A stretch of DNA of 64,000 nt, from NCBI RefSeq assembly GCF_020520425.1, contig NC_079490.1, forward strand, positions 3,286,001 through 3,350,000, written 5' to 3'. Below the pieces are notes generated by a model, which did no database searches, was not told the origin of the DNA, and saw nothing but the letters and a program-made list of their open reading frames with translations. The DNA is from Spinacia oleracea (Eukaryota > Streptophyta > Magnoliopsida > Caryophyllales > Amaranthaceae). Shown here piece after piece: positions 32,475 through 43,100 of this stretch; position 1 is the stretch's first letter, and each line of letters starts with the position of its first letter. Both the position numbers and the translations under genes were made by a program.

Positions 32475-33865
32475 AGTAAAAATATTACATTGGTGGAAAA
32501 ATATTCTGATAACGCATAGCTTACGTGGCGCCTATATGTGTCAATTAAACTGCGACACGTAAGATTGCAACAACTAAAAGTTGTCGCAACTTGTGACCTT
32601 TATCATCACCCATACAAAAATACTGTAGTAGAACACAGAATAAGCAGATGTTGGTCTTTCAAGATTACATTTATGCAGAATATAGAAACCACATATATTC
32701 TGGTTAGGCCTTTAGGTTTCTAATTAATATAGAAACTGGAAGATGAACTAGTACACACAAGAGAAGTAGTTGTTTGACTTACCTGATAAATCCTAACTAG
32801 TGTGAAGTTCTACCGCAGACAAAAGTGCAGCTAAGAACTCAGAAGTTGGACTGGCTCGTGATCAACAGGGATGGCAGTGGGTCGGATTCGGATCGGGTGG
32901 AGCTTCACCCGCATCCACCCGCTTATCAATCTGCTCTACCCGCATATCTATCCGTTACCCGCTTAACCCATCACCCGCATATATCCACCCATTCGTCATT
33001 TGCGTATGAAACGGGTATATCGGGTGATAGAACAACGCACTACAAAATAATCATTTTATAGAGACGAGGAATTTCGTCTCTATATAGTCTAAATCCGTCT
33101 CAAACTGATGCTTAGAGACGGATTTGAGACAGAAATCGGGCATCTCTATAGAGGGCGTCTCAAAAAAAATTGAGACGAAAATTTTGCAAATCCATTACAA
33201 ATTTGAGACTGAATTTTTGAAATTCCATATACAATTTCATCTCAATTTTAACTTAGAGACGAAATTTTAGTAATCCGTCTCAAATTTGAGACGTTTATTG
33301 TACCCGTCTCAAAATCCATCTCTAATTGATGCATAATTTTATAGTGACAGATGAATGTTTTATTTTGAAAAAACTACATTAACTTTAACTTATAGTCATT
33401 CATCAATAAAAAATATTTTGTATATAAAACTAACAACAAATGCTTTAAAAAAAAAAAATTTACAACAAGAATTTTTAAATATGTGCTCACATGATACTAC
33501 CATATCTAATTCATGGATAATGGATTGACTTCCTTCTCAAAGTAATGGCATCTTTTTTACTTTCTACCCTATTTATTTACTGACTTTGACCACGTATTTT
33601 ACACATGCCCTATACAAACGTGGTTGTCCAAATGTTGTAGGATCAGTCTCAAATGTATAAATCTCAAAACACGTTACACCTTCACGCACTTTTCACTCAG
33701 TTAATTCGACCAACTGATTATCAGATTAGGATGATGATAAAGTTCGCAAGTTGCGACAATATTTAGTTGTCGCAATCTTACGTGTTGGAGTTTAATTGGT
33801 ACGTATAGGCGCCACGTAGGTTATTAGTCATCATAATATTTTTACTATCAATGCAAATTTTTACT
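32475..33865. mobile_element. Long-TIR element (MULE-like), composite
   Basis: Arms of about 130 bp are inverted: left 32475-32610, right 33720-33865, sharing acgtggcgcctata, acacgtaagattgc and ttgtcgcaactt. Inside are a cgggtcgg-type MITE piece (32875-33030) and a CACTA MITE (33038-33346). A single arm recurs at 46975-47115. No transposase seen; target duplication not clear. Confidence 0.55.
33038..33346. mobile_element. CACTA-type MITE with GAGACG units
   Basis: Ends cactacaaaataatcatttt and aattttatagtg are inverted; flanks acg/aca are a near 3-bp duplication. Inside repeats of tccgtctcaa/ttgagacgga. Confidence 0.6.
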
Positions 33866-34330
33866 ATGAAAATATGTAAATAAGGTAATCGATATAAAAA
33901 AAGAAACAAATTAGAATATTAAGATTTTCCTACCTTTATTTTAAACTAATAGAATGTATAAGTTAAATATTTTAGATTGCAATTTAAATCATGACACATA
34001 AGCATGTCATGTCATCATTGTGACACGGCTTAAAGGTCGCATGTTGCGACCTTTATCATTTTCGATCAGATTATTGCTTGCAACTATTGCAACAAAGTTC
34101 TCAAAACAAAGAACTACACACCCTGTCTCTAAATATTTTTCCGTTTATCATCTTACTGGTTTATTAAGGAGAAGAGAACACTACAACATTAACAATTGTT
34201 GTTTTTTTATTCTCTTTTTACAAGAAAACAAAATAATTGTAAGGGTTGTAGACTTGTAGCCAATAGAATTAAGTAATAGAGTGTCAACTCATTGATCGAT
34301 CCAAACGTAAACCAACCAATGAGATTATAA
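33866..34330. other. Intergenic, nothing coding
   Basis: 33980-34070 (gtgacacggcttaaaggtcg, atgttgcgacctttatca) is a repeat piece seen reversed at 53500-53580. The rest shows no gene or clear element. Confidence 0.4.
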
Positions 34331-34625
34331 GGGCTAGTTTGTTGACATTACAATGTATGAGAAGTCGTATTTCCTAGGAAGTGAAGAGCAAAGTAGTTGT
34401 TTGATTGACATAAGCATTGGAAGTGAAACTTCCTAGGAAGTTCTACTTCCCCCAAAATGGGGGAAGTTGTTTACATTGTCCTCCCTAGGTAAGTAGAATT
34501 TCCCATGAGAATTCTAACTTCATATACTTAACCAAACAAAAACTCTCAATTCCTAGGAAGTTAAAACACAGGGGAATTACAAATATAAGGGAAATATAAC
34601 TTTCCAAGTGCAACCAAACATCACC
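34331..34625. mobile_element. Tourist-like (PIF/Harbinger) MITE
   Basis: Ends gggctagtttgttgac and gcaaccaaacatcacc are imperfect inverted repeats, TAA on both sides (34328-34330, 34626-34628). Inside a ttcctaggaagt motif is repeated. Confidence 0.7.
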
Positions 34626-34660
34626 TAAGATCTTTTATTGATAAACAAAATAAAAAATTA

Positions 34661-34908
34661 CTCCCTCCATCCCAAAATAGTCGTTATACTTATCTTTGCA
34701 CAAAGTTTTAGGTGATAAGTGGTTGTTTGGTTATCAATTGTTATTTTATTCAAAAATCATATGTGATAGGAGTTAGTGGGTATTTTTTTAATTTAATGAG
34801 AGAGGGTGTGGGGACAAAAAAAAAATTAGTGGGAAGAGAGAGACAATATAATAGTTGTGGGGTTATTCTTAATTTAGAAGTGTAACAACTAATCTAGGAC
34901 AAAGGGAG
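34661..34908. mobile_element. Stowaway MITE
   Basis: Ends ctccctccatcccaaaatag and aatctaggacaaagggag with TA on both sides (34659-34660, 34909-34910). Confidence 0.8.
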
Positions 34909-35034
34909 TACAAGGTTAAGCACACAAATTACAAAGAAAAAGAAAGCAAAGAAATGGAAATATCATTTTGGGACACCTTAAAAGGAAACGAGAAAAACAT
35001 TTAGGGACGGAATGAGTAATCAGCAAAACATAAT

Positions 35035-35146
35035 AATTCGGATTGAGACAGAGTTCTGGGTGGATAAGTTCTGAGCCCCTCCCAAATTGTTGTTGCGAGA
35101 GATCGAACACGGGTCTTCTCTACCAAGTTAAGCCTCAATCACTACT
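35035..35146 (-). mobile_element. tRNA-derived SINE fragment
   Basis: On the minus strand ggcttaacttggtagag (A box like) is followed about 20 bp on by gtgttcgatctctcg (B box like), then a non-tRNA body (gggaggggctcagaactt). This is a typical SINE head. The 3' end and tail are not clear. Confidence 0.5.
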
Positions 35147-35183
35147 GAATCAACAGGTAACTGGTGACGTTGATTGATACTAT

Positions 35184-35290
35184 GTAATCTTTGTAAACTT
35201 TGAGGGATCCCAAGTCCTAGTAGAGAATAAGATAAAGTTGTTTTTATTTTAAAAGTTAAGCATTTTAGCACCAATTGAAGATAATGTATA
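35184..35290 (+). promoter_or_regulatory. Orphan type B promoter piece
   Basis: The block ggatcccaagtcctagtaga ... tagcaccaattgaag is nearly the same as in the promoters of copies 5 (37235-37322) and 7 (54592-54670), but no TATA box, leader or gene follows; a MITE starts at 35291. A leftover of a lost or never-complete gene copy. Confidence 0.65.
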
Positions 35291-35547
35291 CTTCCTCCGT
35301 TCTTTTTTAAATGACACAATTATTTAGGCACGTTTGCCATGCACGATTTCAAACATTAATATATCTAATTGTGGATCGGAAAAAATTATAAAAAGTTGAT
35401 ATTTAAACAATATTTACTGATACGAATCTAATAATACCCAACACGACTATATTTTTTCTTATGTATAAACTATAAAAGGAAGTCAAACGTGTTTGTGTGA
35501 ATAGTGTCTAAAACTCCACTGTGTCATATAAATAAGAACATATGAAG
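35291..35547. mobile_element. Stowaway-like MITE
   Basis: Ends cttcctccgttctttttta and aataagaacatatgaag, inner atgacacaatt/actgtgtcat. A partial relative lies at 5180-5440. Confidence 0.65.
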
Positions 35548-35911
35548 TATATATTAACGCGGAGTATTTATTCATACCCTTTACAAAGTTATTCTTGTTC
35601 TTTCTTTATGACTCAGATTCTTTACGCAATTTCCAGATTCATCTAAAAATTCATAATTACGCAATGCGGCTTCGCCACTGGCTTTCATTACGACTCGAAT
35701 CTTAATTTATATCTAATGTTTTATAATTAAACATGGGTGTGGCAAAAATATTCGGGGTCTTGTGCGGTTTTATAAATTGGGGCTATTTTTCATGATTCAA
35801 TGTAACTTGAAAACATTTAGTTCAAATTACTACGGGATATATAAATTTCGATTTAATTGGCTATTTCTTTTGCGGTTTTATTAGCACTTGAATAAGTAAT
35901 TTTCCTACATC
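35548..35911 (-). repeat. Partial R1, reversed, and duplicate-arm flank
   Basis: 35570-35690 is the left half of R1 read backwards (ends ggcttcgccactgg). 35690-35911 continues the inverted duplicate of 31250-31340. No gene. Confidence 0.5.
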
Positions 35912-36178
35912 AACTACAATAAATTTTCTTTAATGATAACCTAATAACGACGGGCTATAAATCCCGTCGTAAAAGGCTTTTGCGACGGGACTAACAACCA
36001 AACAAAGACGGTAACATCCATCTTAAATGTCTTTAACGGCGGGTTAACGACGGAATTTTCCATTAATGGCGGCCCCCTTTTATGACGGGTTCGCGATAGG
36101 ATATCCGGTCGTTAATCAACAATTATTGGCCTTTAACGACGGGATCTCCTGTCGTTAATGGTACAATTTCTTGTAGTG
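35912..36178. mobile_element. CACTA MITE, ACGACGGG family
   Basis: Ends aactacaataaatttt and acaatttcttgtagtg, 3-bp duplication atc (35909-35911, 36179-36181), inner aacgacggg/cccgtcgtta units. Same family as the copies at 54023, 54957, 56101 and 56541. Confidence 0.75.
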
Positions 36179-37209
36179 ATCGCCCATATTTTTCTTAAAT
36201 CATCATTTATTGGAGAAAAAAAGTCAATTACACGAAAATAAATTTTAAGATAGAATTTAAAAAGATAAATTTATACTGTGTATTATTACCCAAAAGACAA
36301 TGATTTCGAGGGCCCTTTTCATTTGGGGTCTTGTGCGGTCGCCTCGCTCGCACCCCTCTCCGCCTTTCCCTATAATTAAAACTCATAAAATATTAATAGA
36401 AACTCAGACATGGAATATCTAATCCATTCATAACAACTCAATAAATTTTGTTTGCATTTGCATTTTCTCCTAAATAATAAAATATCTAGTTTTACATTGA
36501 GAATCCTTTTATTACTATTTACATTAAGGTGTACTACTTTAGCCCATCGATCACTCGGTACACTTTGACATCTGACTTTTATCCGTTGTTAGTTGACAGC
36601 TAAAAGCTACCCAGTACTGCTAGCTTAGCTTTGACGAATAATTTAATGCTTTATAGATTATAGTACCTCCGTTTCAATTTAGTTGTCATACCTTCTATTC
36701 CTGTACGTTTCAATTTAATTTCATATGGCATGAACACATGCATTAATATTTTATTACCTCTCTCTTTCCATTGTCTAAAATTATAATCTCACATCCTCTC
36801 ACATTCAATTAAAAAATATATATTTCTCGTACTATCTCTCACCACACGTACTTTTCTATTAAATTATACTGTATTCGTTTGAAAATACTCGCAACGTTGG
36901 TCACTCTCATGCATGTCAATGCAAAATTTTGATCGTTAATATCTCAAATTTTATTCAAGCAAAAATTATAAAAGGTTGATATTTTAAAATTACGAATTGA
37001 GATGAATCTAACAAGATCTCACATGCATGCATGACTATGTTTTATCTGAAATATAAATCACCAATAATAGTCAAAGTAGAATAAGTAAAAATCAAATATT
37101 GCGAGTATTTCTTAACGAAGGAAGTAATTGTAGATAAGACTACAGCAACTTATCGCATAAAATTAAGTGAAAAGCTAGCTTATTTAGTTGACGGTTAAAT
37201 TGAGACGGA
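36179..37209. repeat. Inverted duplicate of 29.2-31.3 kb with MITEs
   Basis: 36300-36660 reversed matches 30490-31200 and the empty site of the hAT element. 36660-37130 holds two MITE remnants in the reverse order of 29206-29612. No gene. Confidence 0.55.
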
Positions 37210-37585
37210 TGGAGCATGTGACCCTTGTAAACTTTAAGGGATCTCAACTTACTCAAGTCCAAGTAGAGAATAAGATAAAGTTGTTTTTATTTAAAAAGTT
37301 AAGTATTTTAGCACCAATTGAAGAATATGTATATATATATATATTATTCCATAAATGGACATTTGTAAATTTATAACACATGTTATTCTTATTCTTTTAT
37401 TATTTGTCAATAGTGTCAGTTGTGTGGTTAATTAGGTGACTTCGTATCTAGCTACGGATTTACAAGTAGGGCAAAAGTTATATCGATGAATATTTAGTCG
37501 AGCTATAAATACACCATTTGGGACACCCTAGGGTATTTGTGCATTGCATAAACATTTTTATTTACTAGAATTAAGCTAATTAAAG
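37210..37585 (+). promoter_or_regulatory. Type B promoter and leader, copy 5
   Basis: Blocks aagtagagaataagataaag, attccataaatggacatttg and gtcagttgtgtggt are shared with copies 3 and 7. TATA box tataaata at 37504-37511, then gggacaccctagggtatttg, donor TAAAG|GTATGC at 37585/37586; leader intron 384 bp to gtgaag at 37969. Confidence 0.65.
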
Positions 37586-37983
37586 GTATGCTTTCTTTCC
37601 TCTTCTATATATTATATACTTTTTTAACGGCTTTTAGTTGCAGTATATATACATGTGCAATTTGCGTATATATTTGTTATTTTCACATGGCATTAATTAA
37701 TAATGATAAAAATAATTACTAAATTAATCACGTTGTACCTTGTCTTGTTTTTTCCAAAAAATGAGACCCAGACCCAGCTCATGACTTCTTGCTCGTATTG
37801 GGCTTCGTGTTGGCCCAACCCACAATCATCTTTAATGATTTTATGTTCCAATATTAATGTGCAAATATGCGTATATATTTGTGATTTTCACATGACATTA
37901 ATTAATAATGATAAAAAATAATTACTAATTAGTTTCTTTTTGTTCTTTCCATTAATTACGTACGTGAAGCAATATAATTAACA

Positions 37984-39444
37984 ATGGCTTCGATGCAACA
38001 AGCTGATCATGGCGTGAACCAATTATCCGACGAGGAGAAAGCAGCGATCGGAGAGGCAATGAAGGAGGCAGAGTCGTTGGCAAAAAACATCAAAGAAAAG
38101 GCGGTGTACTCGAGCCAAGATAAGGAGGTTTTGGTCACAGGAGTTATGAAGAATTTCCACCGTTTCGATATGGAGCTCTATAAAATAACTTCATGGACGG
38201 GAAAAGTCATGGATCCTCCTCCAGTGTTAATTAGGAAAAATAGTATTGGTACGTTTGTGCACAAGGGTACTAGTAATCTTCCTGTGTCAAACTCCAAGGG
38301 TGCAATTATATATAGTTGCAATAAGAAATATCCTCATCTTGGATGGCTCTTGGCTTGGGACAAATCCGATTTACATAACAAGGTACGTACGTAAAATTTG
38401 TCTATATATACTCTCAATATAATTTTTTTAGGGGTTACAATTACTACCTATGGCCGTATTTTAGTAGGAGTTATATGTTCATTTTTTATAACTTTTATAC
38501 CCACTCACCATCTATTACGTTATACTAAAACAAACATCAGAGAGACACGTGTCATTTTCCGGTGTAAAAATCTTTTGGCAAAAAAAAAAAAAAAAATTCC
38601 TAAAAAAAACATATCTATTTTATTTATTTTTTATATTCCCTATGTGTAAAATATTTATGTATTGAAAGAAAAAATAGGATTATATAATATGACGGTATTA
38701 GACGATTTTGGTAATATTTTATTTAAAAATCGTCATATAAATAATAGAAAATATATTAACTCAATATTTTGGTCAAATTAACATATTAAGCATATCGAAT
38801 TTTTTGGTCACATTATCAGGAAGTATTAAACATATAAAATATATATAATACACAAAAGTTGCATATAAAGATGATTAAATGATTATGTTCAAGATTCATT
38901 AATTATATGCATTAGCTTTAAGAAATAAATATTTCAGTTAAATATTTTATAAAAAGATGGTCAAATAATAATTATAGAATATCCGTGTGTACACGGGATC
39001 TAATCTAGTTCTTTATTATTTCTTACTTCTACTACAATCATAAACAATTGTTAGTAACTTTTACACCCCGGTTACTTTTTTTTCTATTTTTTATTTATTA
39101 TCAACTATCCCACTTATTTCATTATTATACAACATTCAACTAATTAAACTGTCTTAATACTTGTGCGGGTACCCATATAAAAATACGGAGGGAGTAAATT
39201 GTCCTATCCTTAATTAGTACGTAATGCGTAATGTGTATGCATGATTTTGTAGGTGTACGTGGAAGCTGGGAAACTAGACAGGATCAAAGAAATACCGGAT
39301 TGCGTAATTTTACAAAAACTAGATGCATCGGGCAATATAAGTCGATACTGGGATAACGATACAGGTGCTTCAGCAAATGCTGAAATTAGGAACTGGGATG
39401 AATCCATTGCTACGCTTGGCGTCAGCCTTGATCAGGAACTTTGA
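37984..39444 (+). CDS. JIP-23-like protein, copy 5 (type B), two exons
   Basis: Exon 1 37984-38382 (133 codons), exon 2 39253-39444, phase-0 intron of 870 bp (GTACGT donor). The 196-aa product begins MASMQQADHGVNQLSDEEK and has YKITSWTGKV, PPPVLIRKNSIGTFVHKG, SNSKGAIIYSC and LGWLLAWDKSD, then VYVEAGKLDRIKEIP, YWDNDTGAS and VSLDQEL. Two family positions differ: NSIG in place of NGIG and VSLDQ in place of VSFDQ. It looks intact. The intron carries Helitron 4. The poly(A) signal aataaa follows near 39611, in a 3' region almost the same as in copies 2 and 6. Soluble; no signal peptide seen. Confidence 0.78.
38511..39008 (+). mobile_element. Helitron 4 in intron of copy 5
   Basis: Starts TCTATTACGTTATACTAAAA after A, ends CTAG before T, with a ccgtg-tgta-cacgg hairpin about 9 bp before the end. 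Size 498 bp, non-coding, same family as 2240-2683. Confidence 0.75.
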
Positions 39445-39719
39445 ATTCCCCCACAGTCGAAAAGACCGGTGCATCATCATCACCGGTCGTATCTATATCA
39501 ACATTATAAACGAAGACGTGATTAAATAATCCGTTTTCTCTATAATATACTATGTATTACATATAATATGTACACTATATATATATGTTGCTAGCTTTAT
39601 ATATAGTGGAATAAATAAACAACGCCATTCCCTTGGTTTTGTACTGCCGGAAGATATGATGAAATATATATACTACATCTAATTTTATCTATCTTTATAT
39701 TGTTGTTTATTTCATACAA

Positions 39720-39727
<8 letters not shown>

Positions 39728-39808
<81 letters not shown>
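39728..39808. repeat. (TA)n microsatellite
   Basis: About 40 TA units, just after the copy 5 3' flank. The ORF that reads through it is an artefact. Confidence 0.95.
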
Positions 39809-39810
<2 letters not shown>

Positions 39811-40125
39811 TTCGTGTGAGAACTATCTTATGGTGATCGAGAACCCCATCACCACCGTTCATTGTGTGAAATCTCACCCGTTCATAGTGAAGACCTGTGA
39901 AGGCCTTTGTCGTTCTTCTTCCTTCCCCATCTCCTCCCACAGACAACACTAGTTCTCCCCCGTCAAAAGAAATTCATTGGTGAAAATCCTCCAAAATCTT
40001 CGAACAACGTGCTCTTGTTTAATCAACATAATCTTGAAAATCTCATGGTGAAAATCCAATTTCATCAATCACATACTCTTGTTTAATCAACATAATCTCA
40101 TGGAAAAAAAATTAGTAACTGACTT
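39809..40125. other. Unidentified block before Copia
   Basis: Starts ggttcgtgtgagaactatct directly after the TA run, which resembles the start of a DNA-transposon end seen in plants, and goes on beyond the Copia at 45055-45450 (gtgagagaccgtgagaacg). It may be an unrecognised MITE opened by the Copia. No gene seen. Confidence 0.35.
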
Positions 40126-43100
40126 TGTAGAATTATGGAATTCTCCCTTAGGAGGCTATGCATTCAATATTAACATATATATAGTGTACATGGTTAATTA
40201 GGGTTTACACATTACTATATTTACAATGCTAATTATGGACCAATAATATTTACATATTATTGTTACTAACACACCCCCTCAGTCGGGGCGGGAGGAGGAC
40301 GAACGCTGAGACTGGAGCGAAAGTCGATGAACAAGGGCGAAGGAAGACCCTTAGTGAAGATGTCTGCATACTGAAATGAGGATGGCACATGGAGAACCCG
40401 AATATGTCCGAGAGCCACTTTTTCTCGAACAAAGTGAATATCCATCTCCACGTGCTTAGTGCGTTGATGATGTACCGGATTATGAGACATGTAAACCGCA
40501 CTAATATTGTCACAGTAGACAACCGTCGCCCTTCGCAAAGGACAATAAAGTTCCAGAAGTAAATTCCGGATCCATGTCGTTTCAGCCACGACATTAGCCA
40601 CACCCCTATATTCAGCTTCAACACTTGACCGGGATAAAGTGGCTTGGCGTTTAGAAGACCAAGAGATAAGATTGTCACCCAGGAATATACAATACCCAGA
40701 AGTAGAGCGACGAGTATCCGGACATCCACCCCAATCTGCATCTGTGTATGAAACTAGCCCATTGGCCGGAGTCGAAGAGAAGTGCATGCCATAATCTAGA
40801 GTACCCTTGATGTAGCGCAGGACACGCTTTAGAGCATGAAAGTGCGTTTCACGAGGATCGTGCATGAATAAACACACCTGTTGGACTGCATAAGATATAT
40901 CCGGTCTAGTAAAAGTAAGATACTGAAGAGCCCCGGCAAGCTGTCGATAGAAGGACGGATCAACAATCGACTTGCCACTAGTAGCACTAAGTTTGGATTT
41001 AGTGTCAACTGGTGTAGCAGCGGGCTTACAAGAGGACATGTCTGCACGAGCCAAGATCTCCTGGGCATATTTCCTCTGGCAGAGAAACATATTATCCTTG
41101 GTACGAGAGACAGAAATACCAAGAAAATAAGATAGGGGACCAAGGTCCTTCATGGCAAACTCAGAGCTGAGGAGAGTGATGATCCGGGTCCTGAGAGTGT
41201 CAGGAGAACAAGCAAGAATGATATCATCAACATATAACAGTAGATAAGCAGTCTCCATACCTCGCCGGAAAATGAACAATGAAGTATCACTTTTACTGTT
41301 AACGAATCCCAGAGACAGAATATAAGTGAAAAACCGCTGATACCAAGCCCGAGGAGCCTGTTTCAGGCCATAGATAGACTTACGGAGAAGACAGACATGT
41401 TTAGGTTTGTCTGGATGGACAAACCCGGGTGGCTGATGCATATAAACGGTTTCCTGTATGTTACCATGGAGAAACGCATTTTTCACATCAAGCTGATGAA
41501 TAGACCATTTCCGAGAAAATGCCAAGTTGAGAACTGTACGAATAGTCGTAGGTTTCACAACCGGGTAAAAAGTCTCACCACAATCAACCCCGACCTCTTG
41601 ACCCTTACCATTGGCCACCAAGCGAGCTTTATGTCGTTCAAAGTCCCTATTAGACCTTTCTTTGTGAGTAAACACCCACAAACAACGAATAACATTGGCA
41701 TCCGACGGTCGTGGAACCAAGTCCCACGTATGAGTGTCAATCATGGCATTATATTCATCACTCATGGAATTATACCAGTTAGGGTCCTTTAAAGCAACCA
41801 ACGGAGATTTGGGAATGGGTGAAATGGTAGGCGTAGACGAAGTGATCAAGGCAAGACTTGCATACTTTGAATTAGGCTTAAAAATCCCATCCTTGGCACG
41901 GGTTTGCATGGAGTGAGTAGATTGGGTGGGAGGAGTTGGGTCAGAAATGGTAACATTGGGCTCATCAGGGGGGCGAGTCGAAGATTGGGCCACGGAAGGA
42001 GACTCCACACGTGGTGATAGGGTAGGCCACTGGTGATCCGTGGCTGATTGAACAGGCCCACGGTCCACCAATGGCCTATTCTGCCCAGTGCACCTGTTTG
42101 GAGGGGTAGAAGAGCTAAATGGGCTAGGCCCACTAGGAGGACCGTTGGAAGAGAAAGGAGTATTGGGAAAGGGAGGTCCACAATTAGAATGTGGACTTGG
42201 GGTGGCTGCACGTGCAATAAAAGGAGAAGTAGCACTAGGTGGGTCATGTGCATCCAAAGGAGCATCACATCCATTTTGGGCTGGAGTGAGATGAGACACG
42301 TTGTTGGGCTGGGCCGGATTAGTGAGTGGCGTGGACTGAACAAGAGGAGGAGAGGAAACTGCATGTTCAGAGTCTAGAAAATCAAAATCATGTTTCTTGG
42401 GAGTGTAATTAGAGGAATTAGGGAAAGTAAATTCATCAAAAATTACATGACGAGAGATTAGAATTTTCTTAGTGTTTAGATCGAGGCAACGGTAACCCCG
42501 GTGAGAGGGAGGATAACCAAGGAAAATGCATGGAGTAGACCTAGGACTCATTTTATTAGGGGCGGTAGCCGAGAGGTAGGGATAACAAAGGCATCCAAAA
42601 GTACGTAGGTGATCATACGATGGTGCTTTGTTATAGAGAATATGCATTAGAGTAAGGTTATCGAGGAGACGAGTGGGCCGAATATTTAATAAATAAGCGG
42701 CCATGTGAAGAGATTCAACCCAGAAGGAAGGAGGGAGAGAGGCATGGAAAAGAAGAGAGCGAGTGATATTATTAATAGTCCGGATCATACGCTCGGCTTT
42801 GCCATTTTGGGGTGAAGTATTAGGACACGAATGTCTCCATATCATGCCATGGGTATGGGAAAATAATGTGAAACTCTCATTATCGTATTCACGACCGTTA
42901 TCACATTGCAATGCCTTAATGGAAGTCCCGAATTGGGTTTTGACATAAGTATGGAACCGGCCGAAAGTGGAGAACACATCCGATTTTGATTTTAGAGGAA
43001 AAACCCATAAATAATGAGAAAAATCATCCAAAAAAAGTAAATAATACCTAAAACCTGTAGGACTATTAATAGGGTATGTAAACAAATCGGTGTGAATAAT

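Noticed and set aside
39707-39949. ORF through the TA microsatellite
   Set aside because: Tyr-Ile repeats from TA units; no real protein.
42048-42377. Plus-strand ORFs over the Copia (also 43908-44288, 41397-41792)
   Set aside because: Antisense shadows of the polyprotein.
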